This document shows positions 1-7,603 of a stretch of DNA of 64,000 nt, one piece after another; the first letter of the stretch is position 1, and each line of letters begins with the position of its first letter. The stretch spans positions 124,001 through 188,000 of the forward strand of contig NZ_AHMM02000006.1 of the NCBI RefSeq assembly GCF_000243675.2, given 5' to 3'. Position numbers and translations under genes: made by a program. The notes under the pieces are model-generated. The model ran no database searches, had not been told where the DNA came from, and saw nothing but the letters and a program-made list of their open reading frames with translations. Origin of the DNA: Leptospira inadai serovar Lyme str. 10. GTDB lineage: Bacteria > Spirochaetota > Leptospiria > Leptospirales > Leptospiraceae.

Positions 1-519
1 TTCGGGAGAATAAGCTAGCTCAAGATACTCCTGAAACGGTTTAACGAAGATGCCCGGTCTTTTCGAAGCTCCTCGTTCCGAGTAATATAGGCTAAAGAAT
101 GATGGTCCGATATAGGTTCCTGCAAAGGCGGAGCGAAGGGATGGCTGTTCCAAAAACGGGAACGAGGAAAATTCGAACGTATCTCGTAAAAAGAAAAAAT
201 GCCGAGAAGGCTTGAATCTGTTTCCGTAGGAAAGATACAAGCGATTCGTTTCGAATGCGACCGAGCTTAATAAACTCTCGTTTCGCTTTTCCAAAAAGAT
301 CTTCGAGTTTAGGCAGTTTTCTTTTTCCCGTAGCGAGAAGAGATTTACCGAGCCGCAAAAATCTCCACGAAGCCAGATCGTATCGTGGGAGTTTCTGTAA
401 AAACGGGACTCATAGGTAGAGAAGGAGCCGCCTGAGGAAAGAAGCGGCATTTCATTTTCCTTGGCTTGAATCTCTGCGATTGTAGCCAGGCAGAATACGA
501 GAAATGGACCGACCTTCAA
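1..519 (-). CDS. exported protein of unknown function, partial (runs off left edge)
   Basis: An open frame of 173 codons runs from a TTG at 519-517 to the window edge without a stop. The TTG overlaps the TGA stop (518-516) of the upstream gene, the same TTGA overlap used by the ABC transporter ATPase gene at 3367. The N-terminus LKVGPFLVFCLATIAEIQA looks like a signal peptide. The mature part is rich in aromatic and Ser residues, with short alternating segments (for example FFFLRDTFEFSSFPF), which would suit a beta-rich outer-membrane or periplasmic protein; this is inference. No family is recognised. It is probably co-transcribed with the gene at 516-1394. An internal ATG in the same frame near 454 is a less likely start because it would remove the signal peptide. 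Confidence 0.6.
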   Translation of the reverse strand, partial: MKVGPFLVFCLATIAEIQAKENEMPLLSSGGSFSTYESRFYRNSHDTIWLRGDFCGSVNLFSLREKENCLNSKIFLEKRNESLLSSVAFETNRLYLSYGNRFKPSRHFFFLRDTFEFSSFPFLEQPSLRSAFAGTYIGPSFFSLYYSERGASKRPGIFVKPFQEYLELAYSPE

Positions 520-1394
520 TGCCGGTCGTCCAATTTTTGGTTTTTCCGAAAAAGCAAACGAAAGATTTTCTTTTGCTCGGCGGACGCTAACGAGTTTATC
601 TTATTTCGAAACGTCCGTTCATCCAAGCGGGACCATTCGGAAATCCGCAACGCATCGGTTATCGAAAATCCGGCCTTTACGAGTTCATCGACCGTTAGAG
701 GGGAAAGGGAAATGCGTTTCCTTTCGGACGGTTCGATCGGTATCGACGGCTTGTCGGACGCTTCCCGTTTTTTAAAAAATTCCTTCGTAATTCCGAAAGA
801 TGCGGCTCCATCGAGTTCACCGCTCGCTTCTCGGAGAAGAATGTCTCCGGTTATTCCTTCCCAATTCCAGGCAAAGCCGATAGTGAATCTTGTTTCGGAA
901 GCCCTTTCTTTCTCCTGAGTTAACTCGATACTCAGACTTAACTGCGTATTGGATGACGACGTACTTCTTAGTATTCCACCGTATCCTCTTTCTTCGGAAC
1001 TTTTCCTAAGAAAGAAATCCAGACTTCCGGATCTATTAGAAAATCTTAAAACGGAGTGGTAAGTCTCCCGGGAACCGCCGACCTGGAACGTTATTCTGAA
1101 CGATTCGTAGGCAGGGGATCGATATCCGACGCCGACCGACTCCGACCGAGAAGTATGTACATCCCGGGAATTCAGCCAAATTCCAAGAAGGCGTAACTCG
1201 CCTTTCTGTCCGGCCGAGAAGGGCGCCTGCAATAACGCTCCTCCGCTAGCTTTCGTTCCGGATTCCCAGCGGCCTAAAAATGAAATCTCTCCCTCCTGAT
1301 TCCAAGAACGTGCAATCCATTCTATAGGAAGAGAGGGAGAGGAAAAGGCGCTGATCGGGAAGAGCAGGGTTCCGAAATAGAATAGTCGGCGCAT
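516..1394 (-). CDS. exported protein of unknown function
   Basis: 292 aa starting MRRLFYFGTLLFPISAFSS, a clear signal peptide. The middle (about 30-190) is rich in Ser, Gly and aromatic residues with alternating hydrophobic positions, suggesting beta structure. The last 60 residues (from about 225) are charged and helical, with a segment LTVDELVKAGFSITDALRISEW that faintly resembles a helix-hairpin-helix or ComEA-type repeat; this resemblance is weak. The stop overlaps the start of the next minus-strand gene by two bases, so the two are likely translationally coupled. It is divergent from the small ORF at 1677. I do not recognise the family. Confidence 0.65.
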   Translation of the reverse strand: MRRLFYFGTLLFPISAFSSPSLPIEWIARSWNQEGEISFLGRWESGTKASGGALLQAPFSAGQKGELRLLGIWLNSRDVHTSRSESVGVGYRSPAYESFRITFQVGGSRETYHSVLRFSNRSGSLDFFLRKSSEERGYGGILRSTSSSNTQLSLSIELTQEKERASETRFTIGFAWNWEGITGDILLREASGELDGAASFGITKEFFKKREASDKPSIPIEPSERKRISLSPLTVDELVKAGFSITDALRISEWSRLDERTFRNKINSLASAEQKKIFRLLFRKNQKLDDRH

Positions 1395-1573
1395 GGGAAA
1401 AACGGGTGTGCAATTTCGTTCGGCGCGCGGAAAATTCTAAGGATTGCCTTTTTTTCGAATTTTCTATCGTTCGGAAGCTCCATTTGTCCGGTCTCTTCGT
1501 AGAATTAGTTTCATAAGGAAAGAGAGCGGGTCTGGAAAGGCCGCAATGCCTATAGAAAATTTTTAGTAAACGC

Positions 1574-1602
1574 TTGACGACTACTATAATTTAGTTTAGT
1601 AT
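1574..1602 (+). promoter_or_regulatory. possible sigma-70-type promoter for small ORF and radC
   Basis: TTGACG at 1574-1579 and TAGTAT at 1597-1602 are separated by 17 bases. This lies about 75 bp upstream of the ATG at 1677, in the AT-rich divergent gap 1395-1676. A 7-bp inverted repeat CTATAAT (1584-1590) / ATTATAG (1622-1628) brackets the likely transcription start and could be an operator, although 7 bp is short. This is pattern matching only. Confidence 0.35.
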
Positions 1603-1676
1603 GTATCTATCCGTTTAGTAGATTATAGGTGTGTTTTTCTTAATTTATGTCGTCTAACTAAACAGGGAGAGAAAGT

Positions 1677-1901
1677 ATGATGATTCGATCTCTACAAGAT
1701 ACCGGAACATATGAAAGAAACCGTAAGGGTTTAACGGGCGCCGGGTTCGACTGGAGGGAAAGGAGCCGAGCGATAGAGCCCGGTTCAAAGACCTTCGCGG
1801 ACTATTTGGAAGAATCCTTCCAAGGTGATCTCGTTCAAGACGGGAACTGGTTTTCGGAAACGCTTTCCGAGCTGAGTAAAAAGAATCTAAGAAAGATCTG
1901 A
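1677..1901 (+). CDS. small hypothetical protein upstream of radC
   Basis: 74 aa, hydrophilic, with no signal peptide or membrane segment (MMIRSLQDTGTYERNRKG...). A purine-rich GGGAGAG lies about 6 bases before the ATG, and a second ATG follows at once at 1680. The TGA stop (1899-1901) overlaps the probable CTG start of radC, so the ORF may serve to couple translation into radC. No family is recognised. The good ribosome-binding site and the overlap support it being real. A frameshifted N-terminal extension of RadC is an alternative, because RadC lacks an ATG start of its own. Confidence 0.55.
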   Translation: MMIRSLQDTGTYERNRKGLTGAGFDWRERSRAIEPGSKTFADYLEESFQGDLVQDGNWFSETLSELSKKNLRKI

Positions 1902-2575
1902 CTCTGAACCGGTTTCACGGAACCCTCCCGGATCCTAGGACACGCATCAGGTATGAGGCGGATTCCTTAGATGATTGGGAATTGATTGCAGTCCTTTTGG
2001 GAAAAGGGGATCGCAATCGTTCTATAGAGGATCTCAGTCGAGAGATTCTGAGAGTTACGAAAGGATTGAGTGGACTTCTTTCTGTAGATGTTTCCCGCAA
2101 TCTGCGTGTGAGCGGTCTCGGAACTGCGAAAGCATCCGTATTAATGGCTGCGGTGGAGTTGGCAAGGCGCTTAAAATACAAATCCCTACAGGGCGCCATT
2201 TTCGATCCGGTATCCTTGTCCAGATACATGCGAACCTTATTTCTACCCATGAGAAGAGAATGCTTTGTATTGGCCACAATTTCCCCGGCAGGAAATCTAC
2301 TCCGTGCAGATATTGTTTCCAAAGGAAGCCTAGAGGAAGTCGGAGTTCATCCGCGTGACTTGGTTCGTTTGATTCTTAACGACGAAGCCTCTGAAGCAAT
2401 TCTCGCACATAATCATCCCGGAATGACCTCCGATCCGAGTCGGGAAGATTGGGAAGTCTACACTCGTCTTGGTTCCATTCTCTCGGAACTCGATGTGAAC
2501 CTTTTAGATCATTGGATTTTTGGAATTGACGGGATCTTTTCTTGCAAACATTCTACTCGCCTAGACGAAGAATAA
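1898..2575 (+). CDS. radC: RadC family JAB/MPN-domain protein
   Basis: RadC proteins carry an N-terminal helix-hairpin-helix-like region and a C-terminal JAB metalloprotease-like domain; their cellular role is unsettled. The JAB zinc-site signature is visible as AHNHPG followed by DPSREDWEVY. The N-terminal family pattern (DPRTRIRYEADSLDDWELIAVLLGKG) begins upstream of the first TTG (1982), so the true start must lie before it. The frame is open back to 1880 but contains no ATG, GTG or TTG there. A CTG at 1898-1900 overlaps the upstream TGA (CTGA) and would give 225 aa, the normal family length. The C-terminus ends shortly before the ABC permease gene. Identification is firm; the start is inferred. 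Confidence 0.85.
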   Translation: MTLNRFHGTLPDPRTRIRYEADSLDDWELIAVLLGKGDRNRSIEDLSREILRVTKGLSGLLSVDVSRNLRVSGLGTAKASVLMAAVELARRLKYKSLQGAIFDPVSLSRYMRTLFLPMRRECFVLATISPAGNLLRADIVSKGSLEEVGVHPRDLVRLILNDEASEAILAHNHPGMTSDPSREDWEVYTRLGSILSELDVNLLDHWIFGIDGIFSCKHSTRLDEE

Positions 2576-2599
2576 TCTTTTTCTTTTTTTAGGTATTCG

Positions 2600-3370
2600 G
2601 TGATCCAATCCAAATTTTTTCGAAACATGCGAATTCTGATCGTTCTGGTAAGAAGGGATTATGCTCTTCAATATGCCGGATCGGCTTTAGGATTGACTTG
2701 GATGTTTTTGCAAAATCTGAGTTTGATTCTGATTTATACCGTCGTATTTTACTTTATAGGAATTCGTGCAAACGGGGAAGACCCGATCGATTATTTTTCT
2801 TACGTGTTGAGCGGTTTGCTTTTTTGGATTCCCTTACAAGAATACCTGATTCGCGGTACCGGAATTTTAACCGACAATCGACACCTGATCAAACGATCTC
2901 CCTTGGGTCCGGAAATTTTTCTATGGATTCCTTTTTTTCAGTACGTATTACATTGGCTGATTACGGCCGTGCCGGTGATCGTCTTTCTATTATGGTTCGG
3001 GAAAGCAAATTGGTCGGGCTTATTACCCGGATCGTTGACGATCGTCGCGACCGGTTTATTTCTTGCTTGTCTGATCAATTATTTCGCTCGGATCAATATA
3101 ATTTTAAGGGATATTTCTCCCCTTGTTCGCCTTTGTTCACAATTCCTTTTTTGGGGATTGCCGGTTCTATACCAGTCGTCGGGAGTTTTAGGAAAATTGA
3201 ATGTGTGGAATCCGTTTTTTTTTCCGTTGGAACTTTTTCGATCCTTCATATTATCTAACTACGAATCCAAGGCGAACTTCACGGATTTTGTACCATTTAT
3301 AGTTTTGTTTTTCGTAATTTTCTTTTTAAGTCGCGCTAAATTAAATCAGGTCGTGTTGGATCACCTTTGA
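2600..3370 (+). CDS. ABC-2 type polysaccharide export permease (Wzm/TagG-like)
   Basis: 256 aa with about six membrane segments. The N-terminus (RRDYALQYAGSALGLTWMFLQNLSLILIYTVVFYFI) is characteristic of ABC-2 permeases that export O-antigen, capsule or teichoic-acid type glycans across the inner membrane. The start is GTG at 2600. The stop TGA overlaps the TTG start of the ATPase gene, so the two subunits are coupled. The next genes are the ATPase and UDP-glucose dehydrogenase, consistent with surface polysaccharide assembly, but no glycosyltransferase lies beside them. The substrate cannot be told from the sequence. Confidence 0.85.
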   Translation: MIQSKFFRNMRILIVLVRRDYALQYAGSALGLTWMFLQNLSLILIYTVVFYFIGIRANGEDPIDYFSYVLSGLLFWIPLQEYLIRGTGILTDNRHLIKRSPLGPEIFLWIPFFQYVLHWLITAVPVIVFLLWFGKANWSGLLPGSLTIVATGLFLACLINYFARINIILRDISPLVRLCSQFLFWGLPVLYQSSGVLGKLNVWNPFFFPLELFRSFILSNYESKANFTDFVPFIVLFFVIFFLSRAKLNQVVLDHL

Positions 3371-4566
3371 TACGAGTAGGGGGCATTACTAAGGTTTATT
3401 CCGGTTACAGTCGCCCCTGGCGTAGACTTTGGAATGCCCTTACGTTCGGGTATTTCGGCTTCGATATCAAATATAAGGCGTTAGACGAAATTTCTTTCGA
3501 GGCGAATAAGGGGGAAATTTTAGGGATTATCGGTCGGAACGGCGCCGGCAAATCCACCCTTCTTAAGCTTTTAACCGGTGTTTCGCATCCGGATTCAGGG
3601 AGATTGGAAAAAAAAGGAACGGTCCGGTCGATTTTAGAATTGGGCGTAGGGTTTAATCCGGAACTTTCCGGGGAGGAAAATCTCTATTATAATGGTCTCG
3701 TTTGGGGTTTGGAGCCGACCGAATTGAAATCGTCGATGGACGAGATTTTTCGTTTTTCCGGACTTAGCGAATTCAAAAAGAATCCCTTAAAGAATTATTC
3801 ATCTGGAATGACGATGCGATTGGGTTTTGCTTTGGCAACCGCAAAGCGCCCGGACATTCTAATCGTGGACGAAGCGCTGGCGGTCGGGGATGCAAGCTTT
3901 CAACAAAAATGCTTGAGTCGGTTCCGAAAATTCTCCGAGGAAGGAACGCTCACGTTGATCGTCAGCCATGATCTTGAACTGTTAAAGTCTATATGTACTA
4001 GAATTATAATATTGGAAAAAGGTAAATTAGTTTACGACGGAGATCCTATCCAAGGGTTCAGGGAGTATATGCAGATTATTGCGGCCTTTTCCGCCGAAGA
4101 AGGAGCTCAACTCGCTCCTCAGGAGTCGATCCTAGAATCCGTCCAAATTCGCCTTTCGCACGGGAATCGGATCAATCCGAGTTTATTACCTGTCGGCGCG
4201 AACGTGGAGTTATTCGTTTCGGCCAAATTCAAAGAGGATTTGAAACGCTTGACGGTGGGATTTCATATCGACGATAGTCGAGGTATTCGTTCCTTCGGCA
4301 CGAATACATTCCATTTAGGTAGCGAATTATTCGGCGTCGCCGCAGGCGAATGGATTCACGCCAAGTTCACATTCCCTCTGAATTTTTCCGCAGGAAAATA
4401 TTCCCTAGGCATTGCATTACATTCCGGAGATAGTCATGCGGAAGGATCTTATCTTTGGCAGGACGGCATTTTGGAATTCGAACTAGAACGTTTAGATATA
4501 TCCAAGTTCGAAGGAGTCGCTTGGATTCCGGTCGGAATAGAGACGAAAAAAGGACCGAATTCCTAG
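3367..4566 (+). CDS. ABC transporter ATP-binding protein with C-terminal Wzt-like domain
   Basis: 399 aa. The nucleotide-binding domain (about 1-240) shows Walker A GRNGAGKST, the signature NYSSGMTMRLGFALA, Walker B ILIVDEALAVGD and the H-loop SHD. It is followed by about 150 residues with a beta-sandwich character (GANVELFVSAKF... GKYSLGIALHSG), typical of the Wzt C-terminal domain that binds the terminus of the exported glycan. The start TTG at 3367 overlaps the permease stop. Together with the permease it forms a polysaccharide exporter. The presence of the C-terminal domain suggests termination-dependent export as in O9a-type systems; this last point is family knowledge, not shown here. 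Confidence 0.88.
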   Translation: MIRVGGITKVYSGYSRPWRRLWNALTFGYFGFDIKYKALDEISFEANKGEILGIIGRNGAGKSTLLKLLTGVSHPDSGRLEKKGTVRSILELGVGFNPELSGEENLYYNGLVWGLEPTELKSSMDEIFRFSGLSEFKKNPLKNYSSGMTMRLGFALATAKRPDILIVDEALAVGDASFQQKCLSRFRKFSEEGTLTLIVSHDLELLKSICTRIIILEKGKLVYDGDPIQGFREYMQIIAAFSAEEGAQLAPQESILESVQIRLSHGNRINPSLLPVGANVELFVSAKFKEDLKRLTVGFHIDDSRGIRSFGTNTFHLGSELFGVAAGEWIHAKFTFPLNFSAGKYSLGIALHSGDSHAEGSYLWQDGILEFELERLDISKFEGVAWIPVGIETKKGPNS

Positions 4567-4612
4567 ATAAATTCCTTCCCACTTCGACTTTGCTTCCTAA
4601 CCTGGTCTTCGT

Positions 4613-5962
4613 ATGAAAGTATGCGTTATCGGTAGCGGCTACGTCGGATTAGTGGCGGGAGCTTGCTTTGCGGAATACGGCAACCAAGTCATTTGCGTGG
4701 ACAAGGATGCCAAAAAGATCGAAGATCTTAAAAACGGCATTATTCCTATTTATGAACCGGGTTTATCCGAGCTCGTTCAAAACAATTGGAGAGAAAAGCG
4801 ACTAGAATTCTCGACTTCCTTAAGGGAAGGAGTTGAAAAGTCGGATCTGATTTTTATCGCGGTGGGAACTCCAACATCGTCGGACGGGTCCGCCGATCTT
4901 TCTGCGGTCTTTGCCGTTGCGGAGGAGATCGGAAAATCGATTAACGGATACAAAGTCATCGTCGATAAATCCACCGTTCCGGTAGGTACGGCTGCTAGGG
5001 TAAAAGAGTTTATCGGTAAGCATACTAAATACGAATACGATGTGGTATCCAATCCCGAATTTTTAAAGGAAGGGGCGGCCATCGACGATTTTATGAGACC
5101 GGAGCGAGTCGTGATAGGAGCGGATAACGATCGCGCAGGAGATTTGGTTGCGCAGTTGTATGCTCCCTTTGTATTGAACGGCAACCCTATTTTAAGAATG
5201 GGGACCGTTTCGGCCGAGTTGACGAAATATGCATGCAACGCGTTTCTTGCCACGAAGATTTCCTTTGCGAATGAGATCGCGAATTTATGCGAGTCGGTCG
5301 GGGCCGATTACGAGGATGTGCGAAAAGGAATGGGGAGCGATTCTCGCATCGGACGCCAATTTTTATACGCGGGTATCGGTTACGGGGGTTCCTGTTTCCC
5401 GAAAGACGTTAGGGCTTTGATTCGTACCTCCGAACAATTCGGAAAACCGTTAAGAATTATTCAAGAAGTCGAAGCCGTGAACGAAGATCAAAAAATTCGG
5501 TTGTATGAAAAGATCGAGGCCTTCTTCGGAAAAGACGAAGTTAAAGGTAAAACGTTCGCAGTTTGGGGGCTTGCATTCAAGCCCGGTACGGACGATATGA
5601 GGGAAGCTCCGTCTATTCCTCTCCTTTTAAAGTTACATTCGGAAGGTGCAAAGATCCAAGCATTCGATCCTGTGGCCAAAGAGACTTCGGAATATTATTT
5701 CAAGGGAAAGATCGAGTATTCTGAAGATGCCTATTCCGCGCTAAAAGGAGCGGATGCCTTACTCCTTTTGACGGAATGGCGAGAATTTCGCGAGCCCGAT
5801 TTTCCTCGGATGAAGCAGCTACTAAAACAATCGGTTATCTTTGACGGAAGAAATCAGTATAGACCTGCTCTTCTGAAAAAGGAAGGGTTTCAGTATTTTT
5901 CCATCGGGAAGCAACCGATTCAGAGGACAGAGGACAGAGGACAGAGGACAGAGCATTGGTGA
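4613..5962 (+). CDS. ugd: UDP-glucose 6-dehydrogenase
   Basis: 449 aa. It oxidises UDP-glucose to UDP-glucuronate with two NAD+ for surface polysaccharide synthesis. The Rossmann motif GSGYVGLVAGACFAEYG is at the N-terminus, and the catalytic Cys lies in GIGYGGSCFPKDV (about residue 260). The C-terminal UDP-binding domain contains FAVWGLAFKPGTDDMREAPS. The last 13 residues (QRTEDRGQRTEHW) are encoded by four CAGAGGA heptamers that begin a dispersed repeat, so the native C-terminus, which probably ended near GKQPI, has been replaced. The gene follows the Wzm/Wzt-like pair by 46 bp. Function is probably unaffected because the tail lies outside the conserved fold. Confidence 0.93.
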   Translation: MKVCVIGSGYVGLVAGACFAEYGNQVICVDKDAKKIEDLKNGIIPIYEPGLSELVQNNWREKRLEFSTSLREGVEKSDLIFIAVGTPTSSDGSADLSAVFAVAEEIGKSINGYKVIVDKSTVPVGTAARVKEFIGKHTKYEYDVVSNPEFLKEGAAIDDFMRPERVVIGADNDRAGDLVAQLYAPFVLNGNPILRMGTVSAELTKYACNAFLATKISFANEIANLCESVGADYEDVRKGMGSDSRIGRQFLYAGIGYGGSCFPKDVRALIRTSEQFGKPLRIIQEVEAVNEDQKIRLYEKIEAFFGKDEVKGKTFAVWGLAFKPGTDDMREAPSIPLLLKLHSEGAKIQAFDPVAKETSEYYFKGKIEYSEDAYSALKGADALLLLTEWREFREPDFPRMKQLLKQSVIFDGRNQYRPALLKKEGFQYFSIGKQPIQRTEDRGQRTEHW

Positions 5963-6045
5963 GCGGAATTTCCACGTTCTAGGGGAAGATTCTTGTGTTA
6001 TATTAGATCTTTCCTCACCTCTGCGCGGGAGCTCCTACTAAATTC
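5921..6045 (+). repeat. dispersed repeat, copy a (heptamer array plus unique part)
   Basis: Four CAGAGGA units (5921-5948) and a partial fifth are followed by a unique segment (CATTGGTGAGCGGAATTTCC..., then GAAGATTCTTGTGTTAT). This segment is recognisably the same as those at 6213-6270 and 46198-46250. The right half degenerates after about 6020 (CCTCACCTCTGCGCG) and no right inverted end is seen, so the copy looks truncated. Its left end lies within the ugd reading frame. Confidence 0.7.
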
Positions 6046-6113
6046 TTTTTGGAAAAGTTCTTGTCAGGGGAATTGTTTTGTGGTAGAGGAATTTTTCCGC
6101 CGCTCCGCTCCGG

Positions 6114-6139
6114 CCCCCACCCAAAGGGCGGGGTTTTTT
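6114..6139 (+). terminator. rho-independent terminator after ugd
   Basis: A GC-rich hairpin (CCCCACCC, AAA loop, GGGCGGGG, with one A/C mismatch) is followed directly by six T. It lies about 150 bp after the ugd stop, between two dispersed-repeat copies, and probably ends the ABC transporter-ugd transcript. Confidence 0.75.
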
Positions 6140-6162
6140 AAGTAAATTCTACTCTCCAGTTC

Positions 6163-6314
6163 ACAGAGGACTTTCAGAGGACGGAAGACAGAAGACTGAG
6201 GACAGAACATTGATAAACGTAGTTTCCATGTTATAGAAAAAGATTCTTGTGTTATAGTAGATCTTTTCTCCGCCTCTATTACTTTTTCAACGTCGAGCAG
6301 CTACTGTCTTCTGA
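6163..6314 (+). repeat. dispersed repeat, copy b, with inverted ends
   Basis: The left end is a set of variant heptamers (CAGAGGACTTT, CAGAGGACGG, AAGACAG, AAGACTG, AGGACAG). The middle is shared with copies a and c (ACATTGAT..., TTCCATGTTATAG, GATTCTTGTGTTATAGTAGATC). The right end GCAGCTACTGTCTTCTG is the inverted form of the left-end motif CAGAAGACAG. The copy ends three bases before the stop codon of the minus-strand thioredoxin/TPR gene. No coding capacity is seen. The structure resembles a miniature inverted-repeat element. Confidence 0.7.
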
Positions 6315-6316
6315 AT

Positions 6317-7150
6317 TTATAATGCTCTAAGAATGCCTTCCAGTTCTTTCTTTTCGCTCGGATCGGAACTAAGTTCCAATGCTTTTGTCAGGTCCTGCTT
6401 GGCTTCATCCTTCTTGCCGAGTTCCTTGAAAGCCATTCCTCTATAATAAAAAGCTGATTGGGCATATCCGGTTCCCGGAGGATATTTTTCCAGATATAGA
6501 GTGAATGTTTTTACGGTTTTCTCATAATTCTCCATCTCGGAATAGGTAACGCCTAGATTGAATAAGGCTCTATGTCGGTTTTCGGTAATGCCTTTATCAT
6601 CGGAGGAGAAAGCCTTATAAAAGTAATTCGCGGCCTTCGCATATTCTCTTGCTTCGAAATAATATTCTCCGACTTTTAAAAGTAATTTAGAATCTCCGGA
6701 ATTCTTTTCTAAAGAGGCCAGGAGGTTTCCTTCCTGATCGCGTTTCGAAAAAGCGCTCTTAAGCGTCTTTACTACCATTTTTGCATCCGGCATGCCGGTA
6801 ATTTTTTCGGTTATACTCCCGTTTCGATCCAGGAATAGGAGGGTGGGGTATCCGGAGACCTGGTATTTTTTTTTTAAATTCGGGAATCTGTCTCCGTCTA
6901 GGGAAAGTAGTACGAAGCGCGACAACTCGGCCTGTACTTCTTTTTTAGGATAGATTTCTTTTTTTAAGGTTTTGCAATATCCGCACCAATCGGCATAGAC
7001 ATCTATGAAGATGGGTTTTCCTTCTCGTTTAGCTCTAGCGAAGGCTTTTTCTACGGAAGATTCCCATTGCACCCCGACTGCGATAATCTCCGTCGAAACT
7101 GAAAGTGTCGTGAAGAATAACGAAATAAGAATTAGATTGCGTAGATTCAT
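6317..7150 (-). CDS. exported thioredoxin-fold protein with TPR repeats
   Basis: 277 aa from the ATG at 7150. A TTG 33 bases upstream would add residues before the signal peptide MNLRNLILISLFFTTLSVST and is less likely. The thioredoxin domain (about 25-130) has the redox motif WCGYC in a YADWCGYCKTLKKEI context, as in DsbD-C-terminal or thioredoxin_7-like proteins, and the cis-Pro loop SGYPT. The second half holds about three TPR units (NFYKAFSSDD..., ALFNLGVTYSEMENYEKTVKTF, AFYYRGMAFKELGKKDEAKQDLTKAL). It is likely a periplasmic disulfide reductase or oxidase tethered to partners by its TPRs. Its 3' end abuts dispersed-repeat copy b. Confidence 0.8.
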   Translation of the reverse strand: MNLRNLILISLFFTTLSVSTEIIAVGVQWESSVEKAFARAKREGKPIFIDVYADWCGYCKTLKKEIYPKKEVQAELSRFVLLSLDGDRFPNLKKKYQVSGYPTLLFLDRNGSITEKITGMPDAKMVVKTLKSAFSKRDQEGNLLASLEKNSGDSKLLLKVGEYYFEAREYAKAANYFYKAFSSDDKGITENRHRALFNLGVTYSEMENYEKTVKTFTLYLEKYPPGTGYAQSAFYYRGMAFKELGKKDEAKQDLTKALELSSDPSEKKELEGILRAL

Positions 7151-7274
7151 AAGTCGAACCTTATTATCAGACCTTTTTTCCAAGGTATCGGAATGAGGAA
7201 TTCGGAAAAAGCCGGTTTTTTAGTTTACCCAAGGAAGGAAGCCCGGAAATTCGAAGTTATCTCAAGGGGGAAAA

Positions 7275-7553
7275 ATGGAATTTCTGCTTCAGCTCGAGGA
7301 AATCCTTAAGAAACGAAAGGCGGAACTCCCGGAAAAATCCTATACTGCCGACCTCTTTCGCAGCGGAGTCGATCGGATTCTGAAGAAGGTTGGAGAAGAG
7401 GCGGGCGAAGTGATTATCGCAGCCAAAAACGCCGATCAAAAGGAGCTCACGCATGAAGCTGCGGATCTTCTATTTCATTTACAGGTTCTTTTAGTGGAAA
7501 GGGGACTCTCGCTTTCCGACATCGTCACGGAACTTAGAAAACGTCATTCTTAA
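7275..7553 (+). CDS. hisE: phosphoribosyl-ATP pyrophosphatase
   Basis: 92 aa, the normal length for a stand-alone HisE. It hydrolyses phosphoribosyl-ATP to phosphoribosyl-AMP in the second step of histidine synthesis. The MazG-like helical signature [12 protein letters not shown] and the [10 protein letters not shown] segment carry the metal-binding acidic residues. A strong ribosome-binding site (AAGGGGG) lies 5 bases before the ATG. It is a single-gene unit here, without other his genes, convergent with mqnA. Confidence 0.93.
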   Translation: MEFLLQLEEILKKRKAELPEKSYTADLFRSGVDRILKKVGEEAGEVIIAAKNADQKELTHEAADLLFHLQVLLVERGLSLSDIVTELRKRHS

Positions 7554-7603
7554 GCGACATCGCTTTCCGAACAAAATTCCGAACGAAGGCCCGATCTACT
7601 TAT

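Noticed and set aside
466..918. 150-aa plus-strand frame opposite the exported protein gene
   Set aside because: It lies wholly antisense to the minus-strand frames at 1-519 and 516-1394, which have signal peptides and coupled starts.
1574..1590. TTGACG and TATAAT as a promoter pair
   Set aside because: Only 5 bases separate them. The TAGTAT at 17 bases is a better partner.
1915..2358. frames overlapping radC on both strands
   Set aside because: Shadows of the RadC coding sequence; no start signal and no similarity.
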